Source: Pseudoalteromonas piratica (lineage in GTDB: Bacteria > Pseudomonadota > Gammaproteobacteria > Enterobacterales > Alteromonadaceae). Taken from it: a DNA stretch of 64,000 nucleotides. The stretch covers positions 1,178,001-1,242,000 of the forward strand of contig NZ_CP009889.1 of the NCBI RefSeq assembly GCF_000788395.1, given 5' to 3'. The position numbers were made by a program, and so were the translations under genes. The notes below the pieces were generated by a model, which was given only the letters and a program-made list of their open reading frames with translations, was not told the DNA's origin and searched no databases. Shown here in pieces: positions 16,557 to 25,199 of this stretch (its first letter is position 1; every line of letters begins with the position of its first letter).

Positions 16557-16637
16557 TCATTTAGATGATTGCGACATTGTAGGTAATTGGTGCAAAGCGC
16601 TCAATAGCAAAGCGTAATTTAATCGCTTTGAGGCCAT
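16557..16637 (-). CDS. Possible 26-codon leader ORF upstream of DUF3297
   Basis: ATG at 16637 with TTAGGAG eight bases upstream, encoding MASKRLNYALLLSALHQLPT plus six residues, stopping 19 bp before the DUF3297 start. Its DNA contains caaagcg/cgctttg inverted repeats (around 16607-16632) that can form a hairpin. It could be a translated leader, or a chance ORF inside a structured 5' leader. Confidence 0.3.
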   Translation of the reverse strand: MASKRLNYALLLSALHQLPTMSQSSK

Positions 16638-16766
16638 GTTTCGTACTCCTAAGAAATAAACCTTTACACAAAACAACTTGTTAGCAACGAGTGATTACTT
16701 CTATAGTTAGATTAGCAAGCTATTCATTGCGGTTTTACTTTTTATAAGACGTAAGGGAGTTCGCGT

Positions 16767-17165
16767 ATGGCAGTAGCATTAAACAATCAGTGCATCTCGT
16801 TTTACTTACTTAAACCTGAAACTTACCTGTTTGGTAAACACTATTTTATTCGCAAAAAAATTAAAGCTGCGGGTTTAAAAATCATTGGTAAGAAAAAAAT
16901 AAGTCTCTCATTCAATGACTTAATGGCGCTTTATCCAAATCTGATGGCACGGATTACCATGTCATTAAGAGTGCCATTTCTAATGGACTTAGACATGTAT
17001 TTTGTTGAAGGTGAAAACGTTGTTTCACGTTTAAATTCGCTGAAATACGATATTCGCCAGGAGTTATCTGGCGCTAAACTTGGCGGCTTTTTACATACCC
17101 CAGATAGCCCGCAAGAATTAAAGCAGCATCTCTCAATTTTATTAAAAGAAAGCCCTCAAGCTTAA
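16767..17165 (+). CDS. Nucleoside diphosphate kinase-like protein
   Basis: The 132 residues are not a standard Ndk, but the order of elements matches its fold. FYLLKPETYLFGKHYFI corresponds to the Ndk start MIKPDGV..G, AAGLKIIGKKKI to KGFKLVALK, and VVSRLNSLKYDIRQE to the AV..TR.LMG region. GGFLHTPDSPQELKQHL corresponds to the catalytic NIIHGSDS..SA..EI motif, with His 110 at the phospho-histidine place and Lys 16 kept. The Asn before the histidine is replaced. It may be a diverged or regulatory member. The assignment rests on motif reading alone. The ribosome site is aagggag. Confidence 0.5.
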   Translation: MAVALNNQCISFYLLKPETYLFGKHYFIRKKIKAAGLKIIGKKKISLSFNDLMALYPNLMARITMSLRVPFLMDLDMYFVEGENVVSRLNSLKYDIRQELSGAKLGGFLHTPDSPQELKQHLSILLKESPQA

Positions 17166-17175
17166 ACACCAAACA

Positions 17176-17203
17176 AAAAGAGCAGCCAAATGGCTGCTCT
17201 TTC
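17176..17203. terminator. Bidirectional terminator hairpin
   Basis: An 11-bp stem, aaagagcagcc / ggctgctcttt, with a 4-base loop. The minus-strand reading continues into tttttgttt, so it mainly ends the Tim44-like transcript. On the plus strand it lies 12 bp after the NDK-like stop. Confidence 0.8.
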
Positions 17204-17222
17204 AAAATATAACCAAAGTTAC

Positions 17223-18062
17223 TTAAGCGGCATTATCTTCAATGCCAACAATGATCCAAGGTGCATCTTGCGCTGATAAATTGCGCTCAAGGTGCCACAC
17301 TTCATCAATTGGCTCTTCTTGTTTATCACCTAGGTCACGGTACTTACCACGAAAACGCACGCTAATTTCCCACAGCATCGGCGATGTATTTGCACGAGCA
17401 AGCTCGGCATCAATAAACATCACTTCGGTTGCAACTTCCGTTACCTCAGCACGCTCCGCTTTTAGTTCAGCCAATAATTGCTCACTTACATATTCTGAAA
17501 TCACATCAAAATTATTGTCATTCCATGCTTTTTGCAGCGTGTGGTAGTGCTCTCGGGCGCCTTGTAAAAAGCCGTTTAAATCAAAGTTAATTGGCAAGTT
17601 CATCGGTACAGATTGGCTTTGACCAAACCCTTGCGATTGAAATTGCTGTGGCGCTTGGCTTGGTGCTTCTTGCTGCCCAATAGGTGGCATGCCAGCAAAT
17701 TGCCCTTGGCTTTGCGCTTTTTTAACCATCATCATTTTGAATAGTTTAAATAACACAAAGGCTACAAGTGCCATTAGAATGAAGTCCATAAACTGGAAGC
17801 CTTCAAAATCGCCGCCTAACATTGCAGCGATTAAGCCACCCGCGAGTAAACCACCTAAAATGCCACCCATTAGGCCTTTTTTAGATGATTTTTTAGCGGG
17901 TAGCGTTGGATTAGTAGTATTAACTTGTTCTTTTTGCTGTGTTGTTGTGGTTTGCTTTGTTTTGCCTTTACTTTTACTGCCGAATTTCTTGCGTGCATCA
18001 GCGTCAAAAGAAAGCGTTAAGGTAAGTGCGATTAACGCGAAAAACCATGCGAATTTTTTCAT
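17223..18062 (-). CDS. Tim44-like domain protein
   Basis: This 279-residue protein has an N-terminal signal or anchor (to about residue 22), a basic K/T/Q linker and a glycine-rich membrane segment (LMGGILGGLLAGGLIAAMLGG region). A second TM (FILMALVAFVLFKLF) and a Gln/Pro linker follow. The C-terminal Tim44-like domain (about 165-275) contains AREHYHTLQKAWNDNN and DEVWHLERNL. Bacterial members are envelope proteins of unknown role with a fold shared with mitochondrial Tim44 and MRPL45. It is monocistronic with a terminator right after the stop. Confidence 0.87.
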   Translation of the reverse strand: MKKFAWFFALIALTLTLSFDADARKKFGSKSKGKTKQTTTTQQKEQVNTTNPTLPAKKSSKKGLMGGILGGLLAGGLIAAMLGGDFEGFQFMDFILMALVAFVLFKLFKMMMVKKAQSQGQFAGMPPIGQQEAPSQAPQQFQSQGFGQSQSVPMNLPINFDLNGFLQGAREHYHTLQKAWNDNNFDVISEYVSEQLLAELKAERAEVTEVATEVMFIDAELARANTSPMLWEISVRFRGKYRDLGDKQEEPIDEVWHLERNLSAQDAPWIIVGIEDNAA

Positions 18063-18177
18063 TGAATTATTCCGTATAAAAATGCTGTGAGCATTCTAAA
18101 ATTCACATTTTGATAGTCAATAGTTCCATTGAGATTTAAAACGTTAAAATTAACCAAAGATAAGTTAAATTTATTTT

Positions 18178-18210
18178 AAACTGCACCACAATGCTGTGGT
18201 GCAGTTTTTC
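18178..18210. terminator. Perfect 13-bp terminator hairpin
   Basis: The stem aaactgcaccaca / tgtggtgcagttt with a 4-base loop is followed by a T-tract on the plus strand. It sits 7 bp beyond the arsH stop, so it probably also ends arsH on the minus strand, where the T-tract is weaker. Confidence 0.75.
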
Positions 18211-18216
18211 ATTTTT

Positions 18217-18942
18217 TTAGTGGCAACATGCTTTATTTGGTGTGTTGATATGTTTTTTAAGGGTGTTATTTAACGCTGCGGTTTCTTGCTTGGATGCATT
18301 TCGCTCACTAAATCTATCCACCATAAAGCTATCATGATCTCTTAATAAATACGTAAAACGCATCAACTCTTCCATCACATCAACCACTCGATTGCGATAA
18401 TTTGACGCTTTCATCTCTCCTGAAGGTTCAAACTCTTGGTACACCTTAGCAATAGATGATTGGTTGGCAATGGTGAACATGCGCATCCAGCGTCCTAAAA
18501 CACGCATATTATTTAACGCATTAAAGCTTTGAGAACCACCACTGACCTGCATTAAGGCCAGTACCTTACCTTGTGAAGGACGCACAGCCCCTGATGATAA
18601 CGGCAACCAGTCAATTTGATTTTTAAATACTGCTGACATATTGCCGTGGATCTCAGGTGAGCACCACACTTGCGCCTCAGACCAATTAGCCAACTCGCGT
18701 AATTCTTGTACCTTATTATGAGAGGCCGATTCATCATTATCAAAAACGGGTAACCCTGTTGGGTCAAAGATACGAACTTCGGCGCCCATTTGCGTTAAAA
18801 TGTCAGCAGCTGTGTGTATTGCAAGCTTACTGTAAGACGTATCACGCAAAGAACCGTATAACATTAACACTTTTGGTTTGTGTGTACTCAGTGCTTTGAT
18901 TTCAGGTTTTAAATTGAATGTTTCGTTACTTAAAAAGTGCAT
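18217..18942 (-). CDS. arsH: NADPH-dependent FMN reductase ArsH
   Basis: From the ATG at 18942 (aaaggtag upstream) the protein has 241 residues. The flavodoxin-like fold shows the phosphate loop [13 protein letters not shown], and [19 protein letters not shown] and [11 protein letters not shown] are ArsH signatures. ArsH oxidises trivalent organoarsenicals or reduces quinones and metals with NADPH. No arsR, arsB or arsC is present, so it is an orphan, and redox stress may be its real setting. It is divergent from sigZ with a shared palindromic control region. Confidence 0.9.
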   Translation of the reverse strand: MHFLSNETFNLKPEIKALSTHKPKVLMLYGSLRDTSYSKLAIHTAADILTQMGAEVRIFDPTGLPVFDNDESASHNKVQELRELANWSEAQVWCSPEIHGNMSAVFKNQIDWLPLSSGAVRPSQGKVLALMQVSGGSQSFNALNNMRVLGRWMRMFTIANQSSIAKVYQEFEPSGEMKASNYRNRVVDVMEELMRFTYLLRDHDSFMVDRFSERNASKQETAALNNTLKKHINTPNKACCH

Positions 18943-18975
18943 AGTGACTACCTTTATTAATTCATTTACACCTCT

Positions 18976-19038
18976 TAAGACGAGCGACATCACGAAAAGA
19001 CGAAAATTTTTCGTCCTACTGTGAAAATTGACGTCTTA
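18976..19038. promoter_or_regulatory. Nested inverted repeats between arsH and sigZ
   Basis: An inner dyad, GACGAAAA-T-TTTTCGTC (18999-19015), is flanked by outer arms taagacg (18976-18982) and cgtctta (19032-19038). The spacing and symmetry in a divergent 138-bp promoter region suggest an operator for one regulator controlling both genes. Confidence 0.5.
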
Positions 19039-19080
19039 TTTGTACACTTTGTAGTAATAACACTAAGGCAGTAAGTGACA

Positions 19081-19617
19081 ATGAACATCGAACATGTCTG
19101 GCAAGATTATCAGCAAGCATTAAAAAGCTTTCTTCATACTAAGATTGAAAATAAAGCAGATGTTGATGATTTAATGCAGGAAATTTTTATAAAAACCTAC
19201 CAAAATTTGCATTTGGTTAAGGACATTAGCAAGGTCAAATCGTGGCTTTTTCAAGTTGCCAATAACACCATCATTGATTTTTATAGAGCACGTGCCAAAC
19301 AGCAAAACCAAACTGAAACACCTCAAATATTGGCCGACAATGAACAAGTCAAACATGACTTAATGAATTGCTTAGCGCCATTTATTCAAAACTTGCCGCA
19401 AGAGCAGCAAGCATTGTTAATTGCAGTGGATTTGGAAAATGAAGAGCAAAAGGCCCTAGCGGAGAAAATGGGGGTGAGTTACTCCACATTAAAATCTCGC
19501 GTTCAATCAAGCCGAAAGGCGTTACGTGCATTATTTGATGAGTGTTGCCACTTTGAATTTGACTATTGTGGCAAAGCGATTGATTACCATCGTAAACCTG
19601 AGTTCACTAAGTTTTAA
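19081..19617 (+). CDS. sigZ: ECF-type sigma factor SigZ
   Basis: A 178-residue ECF sigma factor. Region 2 has DVDDLMQEIFIKTYQNL and SWLFQVANNTIIDFYR. Region 4 has LPQEQQALLIAVDLE and GVSYSTLKSRVQSSRKAL. The C-terminal extension CCHFEFDYCGKAIDY is typical of SigZ and could bind metal or sense redox state. The ATG at 19081 is preferred to a GTG two codons before. No anti-sigma gene is adjacent. It lies between arsH (divergent) and an NlpC/P60 lipoprotein gene 33 bp downstream. Confidence 0.88.
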   Translation: MNIEHVWQDYQQALKSFLHTKIENKADVDDLMQEIFIKTYQNLHLVKDISKVKSWLFQVANNTIIDFYRARAKQQNQTETPQILADNEQVKHDLMNCLAPFIQNLPQEQQALLIAVDLENEEQKALAEKMGVSYSTLKSRVQSSRKALRALFDECCHFEFDYCGKAIDYHRKPEFTKF

Positions 19618-19650
19618 TCTTATTGCAACGATTTAAAAGGACTTAAACGC

Positions 19651-20148
19651 ATGATGAAGACACCAACAAACACCTATTTACTATGGCTTTGTTTACTTAG
19701 CGTGACGCTAATAGGCTGTTCAAACCCCGTTTCAAAGAATATTAAACGCGATACAAACTCAACGTTACACTCTAAAACAAACACAAAACATCTGCTTTAT
19801 CAGCAGTTAACTGAGTGGCAAGGCGTGCCCTATAAGTTGGGAGGCACATCGAAAAAAGGCATCGATTGTTCAGCATTTGTGCAAAAAACGTTTATCGATC
19901 GCTTTGGTTTTTTATTACCCAGAACGACCGCACAACAAGCACAGTTTGGTACAGAAATTAATAAAAGAGAATTACAAGCGGGCGATTTAATTTTCTTTAA
20001 AACAAGCTACAAAACACACCATGTTGGCATCTATGTAGAGAACGATCAGTTTATCCATGCGTCCACCAGCAATGGGGTCATGTTATCTTCTATTACAAAC
20101 CGGTATTGGAAAAACGCTTTTTGGCAAGCAAGGCGCGTTTCATATTAA
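19651..20148 (+). CDS. NlpC/P60 family lipoprotein peptidase
   Basis: The 165-residue protein has a lipobox ending at Cys 23 (TLIGC) and an NlpC/P60 domain with catalytic Cys 73 (GIDCSAFV), His 124 (HHVGIYV) and His 136 (FIHAS). This is the MepS/Spr type, an endopeptidase acting on peptidoglycan cross-links from the outer membrane. It is 33 bp behind sigZ on the same strand and probably cotranscribed, which suggests a cell-wall target for the SigZ response. Confidence 0.88.
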   Translation: MMKTPTNTYLLWLCLLSVTLIGCSNPVSKNIKRDTNSTLHSKTNTKHLLYQQLTEWQGVPYKLGGTSKKGIDCSAFVQKTFIDRFGFLLPRTTAQQAQFGTEINKRELQAGDLIFFKTSYKTHHVGIYVENDQFIHASTSNGVMLSSITNRYWKNAFWQARRVSY

Positions 20149-20180
20149 CCATTTTATTAAGTATTGGCTTTGGCAAGTAA

Positions 20181-20212
20181 AAAAGAGTGAATGTTTTCAC
20201 ACTCACTCTTTG
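20181..20212. terminator. Bidirectional terminator
   Basis: The stem aaagagtga / tcactcttt with a 12-base loop is flanked on the minus strand by a run of T's (ttttttacttg). It ends the subtilase transcript and can also stop read-through from nlpC. Confidence 0.7.
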
Positions 20213-20254
20213 AAAGACTATAACAACTGTTAGTTCTAATACTTGATAAATGTA

Positions 20255-22756
20255 TTAAAAGTTAACAGTCACTTCATTTGAGCACACATCACCCGCTTGA
20301 CATACTTTATAAGTAAAGCTGGTTTCTGTTACGCCGCGGCTAAAGTCACGGTAAACACCATTGTTTTCAACTGTATCGAAAAGCACACCATTACGGTAAA
20401 TATCAACCATGCCTGGTGCTGCGCCATCAATTGTTAGTTCAACACGCATAAAGCCTGTACGTGATAAGTTTGCACGTTTTACAGCCACTTCAATGTCTAC
20501 ATCAGAGATAATAACTTCTTTGGTTACCGTGTCTGATAAGCCTTCTGAATCGGTTGTTGTTAACGTCACATTGTAAGTACCTGCAGTTGCAAAAGCATGA
20601 ACAGGACTTGCTTGCGAAGAAGTATTACCGTCACCAAAATCCCAAGCGTACGATACAATATCGTTATTTCTATCAGAGCTGGTATTTGTGAACATCACAT
20701 TATAACCATCACGCTCAAATGAGAAGTCAGCGACTGGTGCAACAGGCGCAACATCACCAATGGCACTAAATGTAAGTGACCAGTTATCTAATGAACCATT
20801 GTCGGCGTTAAATGTATCAACAACACTTAATGTCCAGTCACCCGCTGCATTTTCGCCGTTGAAAATAACCGCTTCATAAGTCTGGTTAATGTCATCTGCG
20901 GCACCGCCTGACTTATTATGCAACGTGGTCACTGTGCCCGATGGCGATGTTAATGTAACAACCAGATCGCCGATATATGTGTGGGTAATGTTTACTGTGG
21001 CTAACGTATTAAAAATCGTTAGCTCATCAGCAACAGTAATGGTTGATGTTACCCCAGCTGGATCGTTGTCTGGGATTGCAACACTGGTATCATTACCATA
21101 GCTAAAGTCTGTTAAGCCTTGTGGATTAACATACAAGTCCACAGCACTCGTTTTTTCTAGGTCGCCACTTTGGCCTGTTAAAGTAAAGCTGTATTCCCCC
21201 CAAGGGGTCTCACCTGTTGTAGGTACACTGAGCGTGACCACTTGACCCGGTGTTGCACTGTCGGCAGAGAGAGAAGCACCTTCAAGCGTACTTTCTAAAG
21301 TAAGGCTAACAACATCATTCCACTCAGCCACTGAAGCGATTTCAAATTCATAAGTCGCTGTATCACCAGCAGTAATGACTTGTGAAGTTGGACGTGTTAC
21401 AAATCTGAAACCAGGCTCTGGGTTAGATTGCTCAACCGCAGATAATGCATTTAAGCGGTTACCCGATACTGTTTTACCTTGTAATGCTGCATTTGCATCG
21501 CCCGAATTCATCAACAAATCTTTTAACTCTTGAAAGTTAAGTGTTGGATTAACTGATAACGCAAGCGCAGCAACACCTGCTACATGAGGAGTTGCCATTG
21601 ATGTACCTGAATACGTCGCGTAGCTATTACCTGGAACAGTCGATAAAATATTTGAACCAGGCGCACCTAGATCAACACTGGTTAAACCCCACTGTGAAAA
21701 GTTTGACATGTTATCTGAGTGATCAGTACTTGCTACTGCAAGCACGCTGTCATGTTCATAACTTGATGGGTAATGCGGGTTCGCGTCATTATCAACAGCA
21801 TCATTACCTGCCGCTGCTACAAATAAAATATCCGCTTGTTCTGACGCTGTAATAGCATCTGCGAGTGCTTGGCTATAGCCACCGCCACCCCAGCTGTTAT
21901 TCAACACTTTAACATCGATGCCAGCTTCTTTTAGACCTACCATGTAGTTTATACACTTGATAGCATCAGATGTTGAGCCTGAGCCCGATGCTGATAAGAA
22001 CTTACAGCCGACCATTGAAACGTGATGGTTAACACCAACTACACCAAGACCGTTATTGCCTGTTGCACCAATCGTACCTGCAACGTGAGTACCATGGCCT
22101 TGATCATCCATTGGATCGCCCGAGTCAGTAATCGCATTGATACCGTAAATATCATCAATGTAACCATTACCGTCATTATCTATTCCATCACCTGGGATCT
22201 CATTAGGGTTTTGCCACGCGTTTGCTTGTAAATCTTGGTGCAAGTAGTCAACACCAGTATCAATAATACCGACTACAACCTCATGGCTACCAGTTGAGAT
22301 ATTCCATGCTTCAGGTGCATCAATATCCGCGTCATTTGCACCGCCAGTTTGACCTGTATTGTTTAAACCCCATAGGCTTGAGAATTGAGGATCATCCGGT
22401 AAATTGTTAATCGACACAACATAATCCGGCTCCACATATGCAACAGCAGGATGGTTCTGTAGTTTTAAAATTGCGTCTTTAGCCGAGGTTTTGTCCAATG
22501 AGTATTGGGCTAATCGACCCGCTAAAATATGTTTGTAGCGATCATCGATTTCATCAAGGTTGGCATCTGAGATTTTTGCAGTAACTAATTTTCTCGCCGC
22601 AGCCTTTTCAGCCTGCTTTGCATTTTCTTTATAAACAACAATTACAGAATTTGGTTTGTAACTGTGACCACTTTTTTTGTCTGGCGAAATCATTGCTGAC
22701 GCACTTGCTAACATCGGCAGCATCGCAATAGTTAATGCGGAAAGTTTTGCTTTCAT
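20255..22756 (-). CDS. Secreted S8 serine protease with P-domain and PKD domain
   Basis: This 833-residue protein has a signal peptide (to about ASA, residue 20), an inhibitor-I9-like propeptide (35-115) and a subtilisin domain (about 130-440). The triad is Asp 166 (IIDTGVD), His 221 (GHGTHVAG) and Ser 386 (GTSMATPH). A proprotein-convertase P-domain follows (about 550-665, YIGDLVVTL and GDWTLSV), then a PKD domain (about 672-752, YAWDFGDG), then a beta domain with one disulfide (KVCQAGDVCS). It should be exported and degrade extracellular protein. The gene is divergent from the curli operon. Confidence 0.95.
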   Translation of the reverse strand: MKAKLSALTIAMLPMLASASAMISPDKKSGHSYKPNSVIVVYKENAKQAEKAAARKLVTAKISDANLDEIDDRYKHILAGRLAQYSLDKTSAKDAILKLQNHPAVAYVEPDYVVSINNLPDDPQFSSLWGLNNTGQTGGANDADIDAPEAWNISTGSHEVVVGIIDTGVDYLHQDLQANAWQNPNEIPGDGIDNDGNGYIDDIYGINAITDSGDPMDDQGHGTHVAGTIGATGNNGLGVVGVNHHVSMVGCKFLSASGSGSTSDAIKCINYMVGLKEAGIDVKVLNNSWGGGGYSQALADAITASEQADILFVAAAGNDAVDNDANPHYPSSYEHDSVLAVASTDHSDNMSNFSQWGLTSVDLGAPGSNILSTVPGNSYATYSGTSMATPHVAGVAALALSVNPTLNFQELKDLLMNSGDANAALQGKTVSGNRLNALSAVEQSNPEPGFRFVTRPTSQVITAGDTATYEFEIASVAEWNDVVSLTLESTLEGASLSADSATPGQVVTLSVPTTGETPWGEYSFTLTGQSGDLEKTSAVDLYVNPQGLTDFSYGNDTSVAIPDNDPAGVTSTITVADELTIFNTLATVNITHTYIGDLVVTLTSPSGTVTTLHNKSGGAADDINQTYEAVIFNGENAAGDWTLSVVDTFNADNGSLDNWSLTFSAIGDVAPVAPVADFSFERDGYNVMFTNTSSDRNNDIVSYAWDFGDGNTSSQASPVHAFATAGTYNVTLTTTDSEGLSDTVTKEVIISDVDIEVAVKRANLSRTGFMRVELTIDGAAPGMVDIYRNGVLFDTVENNGVYRDFSRGVTETSFTYKVCQAGDVCSNEVTVNF

Positions 22757-23150
22757 TATTGAAATTCCATTTTTATATAAATGTACGCTCGCAATGCGAG
22801 CACCTATCTCAACTTTCAGCAGTCTAAATTTTTAAGCAACTTTTCTATCAAACACAGATATTTGTCAGCGGGCAAGCAAGAAAGTGAAAATATTTCCCAA
22901 GCATAGATAAGTAATTGATCTTAAATAATTAGTATATTTAAAAATTTCAATTCACTAAAAAAAGTAAGGGCTTTTATGACTAGCACTTTTTTGGTAGAAG
23001 CAAAGTAATAATTACGTCATCAATTTGTAAAATTAGATTTAAAACACTGTTTTTTAAGTAGTTTTAAAGAAGCACAAATTTGACTGATGGTGTAATAACT
23101 GAGAAAAGGTGTACTTTATTTTTCGTCGTGTTCCAACAAAGTTAAATGTG
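22757..23150. other. Divergent promoter region, subtilase / curli operon
   Basis: This 394-bp AT-rich region is without a supported gene. It must hold the promoters of the protease (-) and the csg operon (+). An upstream in-frame GTG (23109) for csgB lies here behind a purine-rich gagaaaag. No unambiguous CsgD site was identified. Confidence 0.5.
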
Positions 23151-23633
23151 ATGAAAACTAACACAGGTAATAGTCCTATTTGCAACAGCTCATTGTGTAA
23201 ACAATTTGCAATGAACATAGCCATGCTTGTAGGAAGTGTATTGTTAGTGCCAACCGTTTTAGCTCAGGACCTTCAAGAATCACCTCTTTCACTCAGTCTA
23301 AATTCTTCCCTGCAATACCGAGTCGGTGCGCAACAGCACCAGGTAGTTGTCACTCAGTACGGGATATTAAACAAAGCAACAGTAAACCAAATAAACGAAG
23401 CGTCTAATCAAGCACATGTTGTTCAATTTGGCAGTAATAATTACGCTGAATTATTTCAGTTCGGCAGCCAAAACGTTGTCAATCTTTCTCAACAAGGGAA
23501 TAACAACTATGCCGAAATACTTCAGCAAGGTGATGCCAACATTGCCAACATTTCTCAGGCCGGAGAACAAACATTCAAAGTACAACAGATTGGTAATGGC
23601 CTTGAAGTTAATGTGACGTTTCATAAGCAATAA
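23151..23633 (+). CDS. csgB: Minor curlin subunit CsgB-like
   Basis: From the ATG at 23151 the protein has 160 residues, with an N-terminal hydrophobic export signal ending near VLAQD. The body consists of curlin repeats of about 22 residues with the pattern Q-x-G-x-x-N (VTQYGILN, FGSNN, QQGNNN, QQGDAN). First place in the operon, the short length and the divergent C-terminal repeat point to the nucleator CsgB, which anchors fibres and templates CsgA. The start is uncertain because the GTG at 23109 is also possible. Confidence 0.82.
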   Translation: MKTNTGNSPICNSSLCKQFAMNIAMLVGSVLLVPTVLAQDLQESPLSLSLNSSLQYRVGAQQHQVVVTQYGILNKATVNQINEASNQAHVVQFGSNNYAELFQFGSQNVVNLSQQGNNNYAEILQQGDANIANISQAGEQTFKVQQIGNGLEVNVTFHKQ

Positions 23634-23651
23634 TTACAAAGGAGATACTCC

Positions 23652-25160
23652 GTGAATAAAAAATTATCGTTAGTGACTTGTGCTGTGGCATTAGCACTTG
23701 GTTCTGCAAGCGCTGCTGCAAATACAAAAGATGAAAGTGCATCGGCAAAAGCAAATAACACGATTAAAAATGTTGCTAATACTATGATTATCAACCAAAC
23801 ATCAGGTACTGGTGTAGCGTTTGGTAACGATTTAGTAGCATTACAAGAAGGTGACTTACACTATCTTGAAACTGATACACAAGGTACAGCAAATAGCATG
23901 GAAACAAGCCAAGTGGGTATGGGTAATATTTTATTACTGAGTACACAAGGCAACGATAATGCAGAGTCATACAATCAAAATGGTTCAAACCACATTGCAG
24001 TAAGTGATGTGACGGGTAATGCCAACCAAATTAACGTTTCGCAATCTGGCCAAGATTTCTTTGGTATTTCTAATGAAGCAATCAATATTGTGACTGGTGA
24101 CAACAACGATATCACAGTTGAACAAGGTGATGGCGGTCATTGGGCTTACAACACAGCAATGGAAGGTAATGACAATAGCGTCTACATCAATCAGTCTGGT
24201 GTGTGGAACGAGACTCGCCTAGACAGTGTTCAAGGTGATATGAATGACATCGAAGTTGAACAATCAGGTTTTTGGAATGTTACAGCGGTACAAGAACTGA
24301 CTGGCAACAATAACGAAATCGAAGTCATGCAAGAGGGTGATTTACATCGCGTAACGATTGGTTCGGTATCAGGTGATGACAATGACATTAGCATTGATCA
24401 AGAAGGTGTAGAAAACGAGTTCACAGCAGCATTAATTGAAGGAAATGATAATACCGTTTCTATTGACCAAGAAGGTGTTGCTAACCGTTTCGAAAGTACA
24501 CTTATTATTGGTGAAGACAACGAACTAGTGGTTGAGCAACGTGGTGAAGGCAATGAGTCTAGCAGCGATGTTATCGGTAATGACAATGATTTCCAAGTTA
24601 CCCAACTTGGTAATGCTAACACGTCTTATGTGGGTGCGATTGGTGATAACAATGAACTAATTGTTCATCAAGATGGTGACAACAATGCCAGCCACTTAGC
24701 ACATTTCAATGGCAGCGATAATGATGTTGAAATTACCCAAGTAGGTAACGAAAACAGCAGCTACATTCAGTCTTCGTATCCTGACCAATCGCTTACCAGC
24801 TATAACAACCAAATTACGGTTCAACAGCTGGGTAATCAGAATGAATCTGCGGTTACATTTAGCACAGCGATTGATAGTAACGACAATACCTTAGATATTG
24901 CACAAGATGGTGACATCAACTCGCTAGACCTGTTAATCGAAGGCAGCGGTAATATGCTTAACATTGCTCAAACAGGTAACTACAACATGGTTGGCGGTAT
25001 GGGCACGGGCGCTTTCTTAGTACAAGGCTCTGATGTTGAGTTAACAATTAACCAAGTTGGTGATGGTAACTTAGTTGATGGTGGTATTTATAGTGCTTCT
25101 GGCAGCGTAACAGTGACACAAACAGGTGACTACAACACTGCAACTATCATTCAACAGTAA
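23652..25160 (+). CDS. csgA: Major curlin subunit CsgA-like, greatly enlarged
   Basis: The GTG start has aaaggag eight bases upstream. The 502-residue protein has a Sec signal (to SASAAA) and about twenty repeats of the form x-N-x-h-x-h-x-Q-x-G-x-x-N, for instance ITVEQGDG, VEQSGFWN and IDQEGVEN. E. coli CsgA has 151 residues and five repeats. The repeats are very acidic (many DN, DND, EG) and often lack the second conserved Gln. The protein should be secreted through CsgG and polymerise into extracellular amyloid. It is 18 bp behind csgB. Confidence 0.85.
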   Translation: MNKKLSLVTCAVALALGSASAAANTKDESASAKANNTIKNVANTMIINQTSGTGVAFGNDLVALQEGDLHYLETDTQGTANSMETSQVGMGNILLLSTQGNDNAESYNQNGSNHIAVSDVTGNANQINVSQSGQDFFGISNEAINIVTGDNNDITVEQGDGGHWAYNTAMEGNDNSVYINQSGVWNETRLDSVQGDMNDIEVEQSGFWNVTAVQELTGNNNEIEVMQEGDLHRVTIGSVSGDDNDISIDQEGVENEFTAALIEGNDNTVSIDQEGVANRFESTLIIGEDNELVVEQRGEGNESSSDVIGNDNDFQVTQLGNANTSYVGAIGDNNELIVHQDGDNNASHLAHFNGSDNDVEITQVGNENSSYIQSSYPDQSLTSYNNQITVQQLGNQNESAVTFSTAIDSNDNTLDIAQDGDINSLDLLIEGSGNMLNIAQTGNYNMVGGMGTGAFLVQGSDVELTINQVGDGNLVDGGIYSASGSVTVTQTGDYNTATIIQQ

Positions 25161-25172
25161 TTTATTGAGGTG

Positions 25173-25194
25173 AGGGCCTGTTACTACAGGCCCT
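25173..25194 (+). promoter_or_regulatory. csgA-csgE intergenic hairpin, possible attenuator
   Basis: A 9-bp perfect stem, agggcctgt / acaggccct, with loop tact is followed by atttta. It ends five bases before the csgE ATG and its 3' arm contains the only AGG resembling a ribosome site. It may cause partial termination after csgA and mask csgE translation. Confidence 0.55.
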
Positions 25195-25199
25195 ATTTT

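Noticed and set aside
22976..23008. 10-codon ORF with AAGG site upstream of csgB
   Set aside because: Too short, no leader function apparent, and no hairpin follows.
23652..25160. CRISPR-like regular repeats
   Set aside because: The periodicity is of protein repeats (curlin), units are degenerate in DNA and there are no spacers or cas genes.
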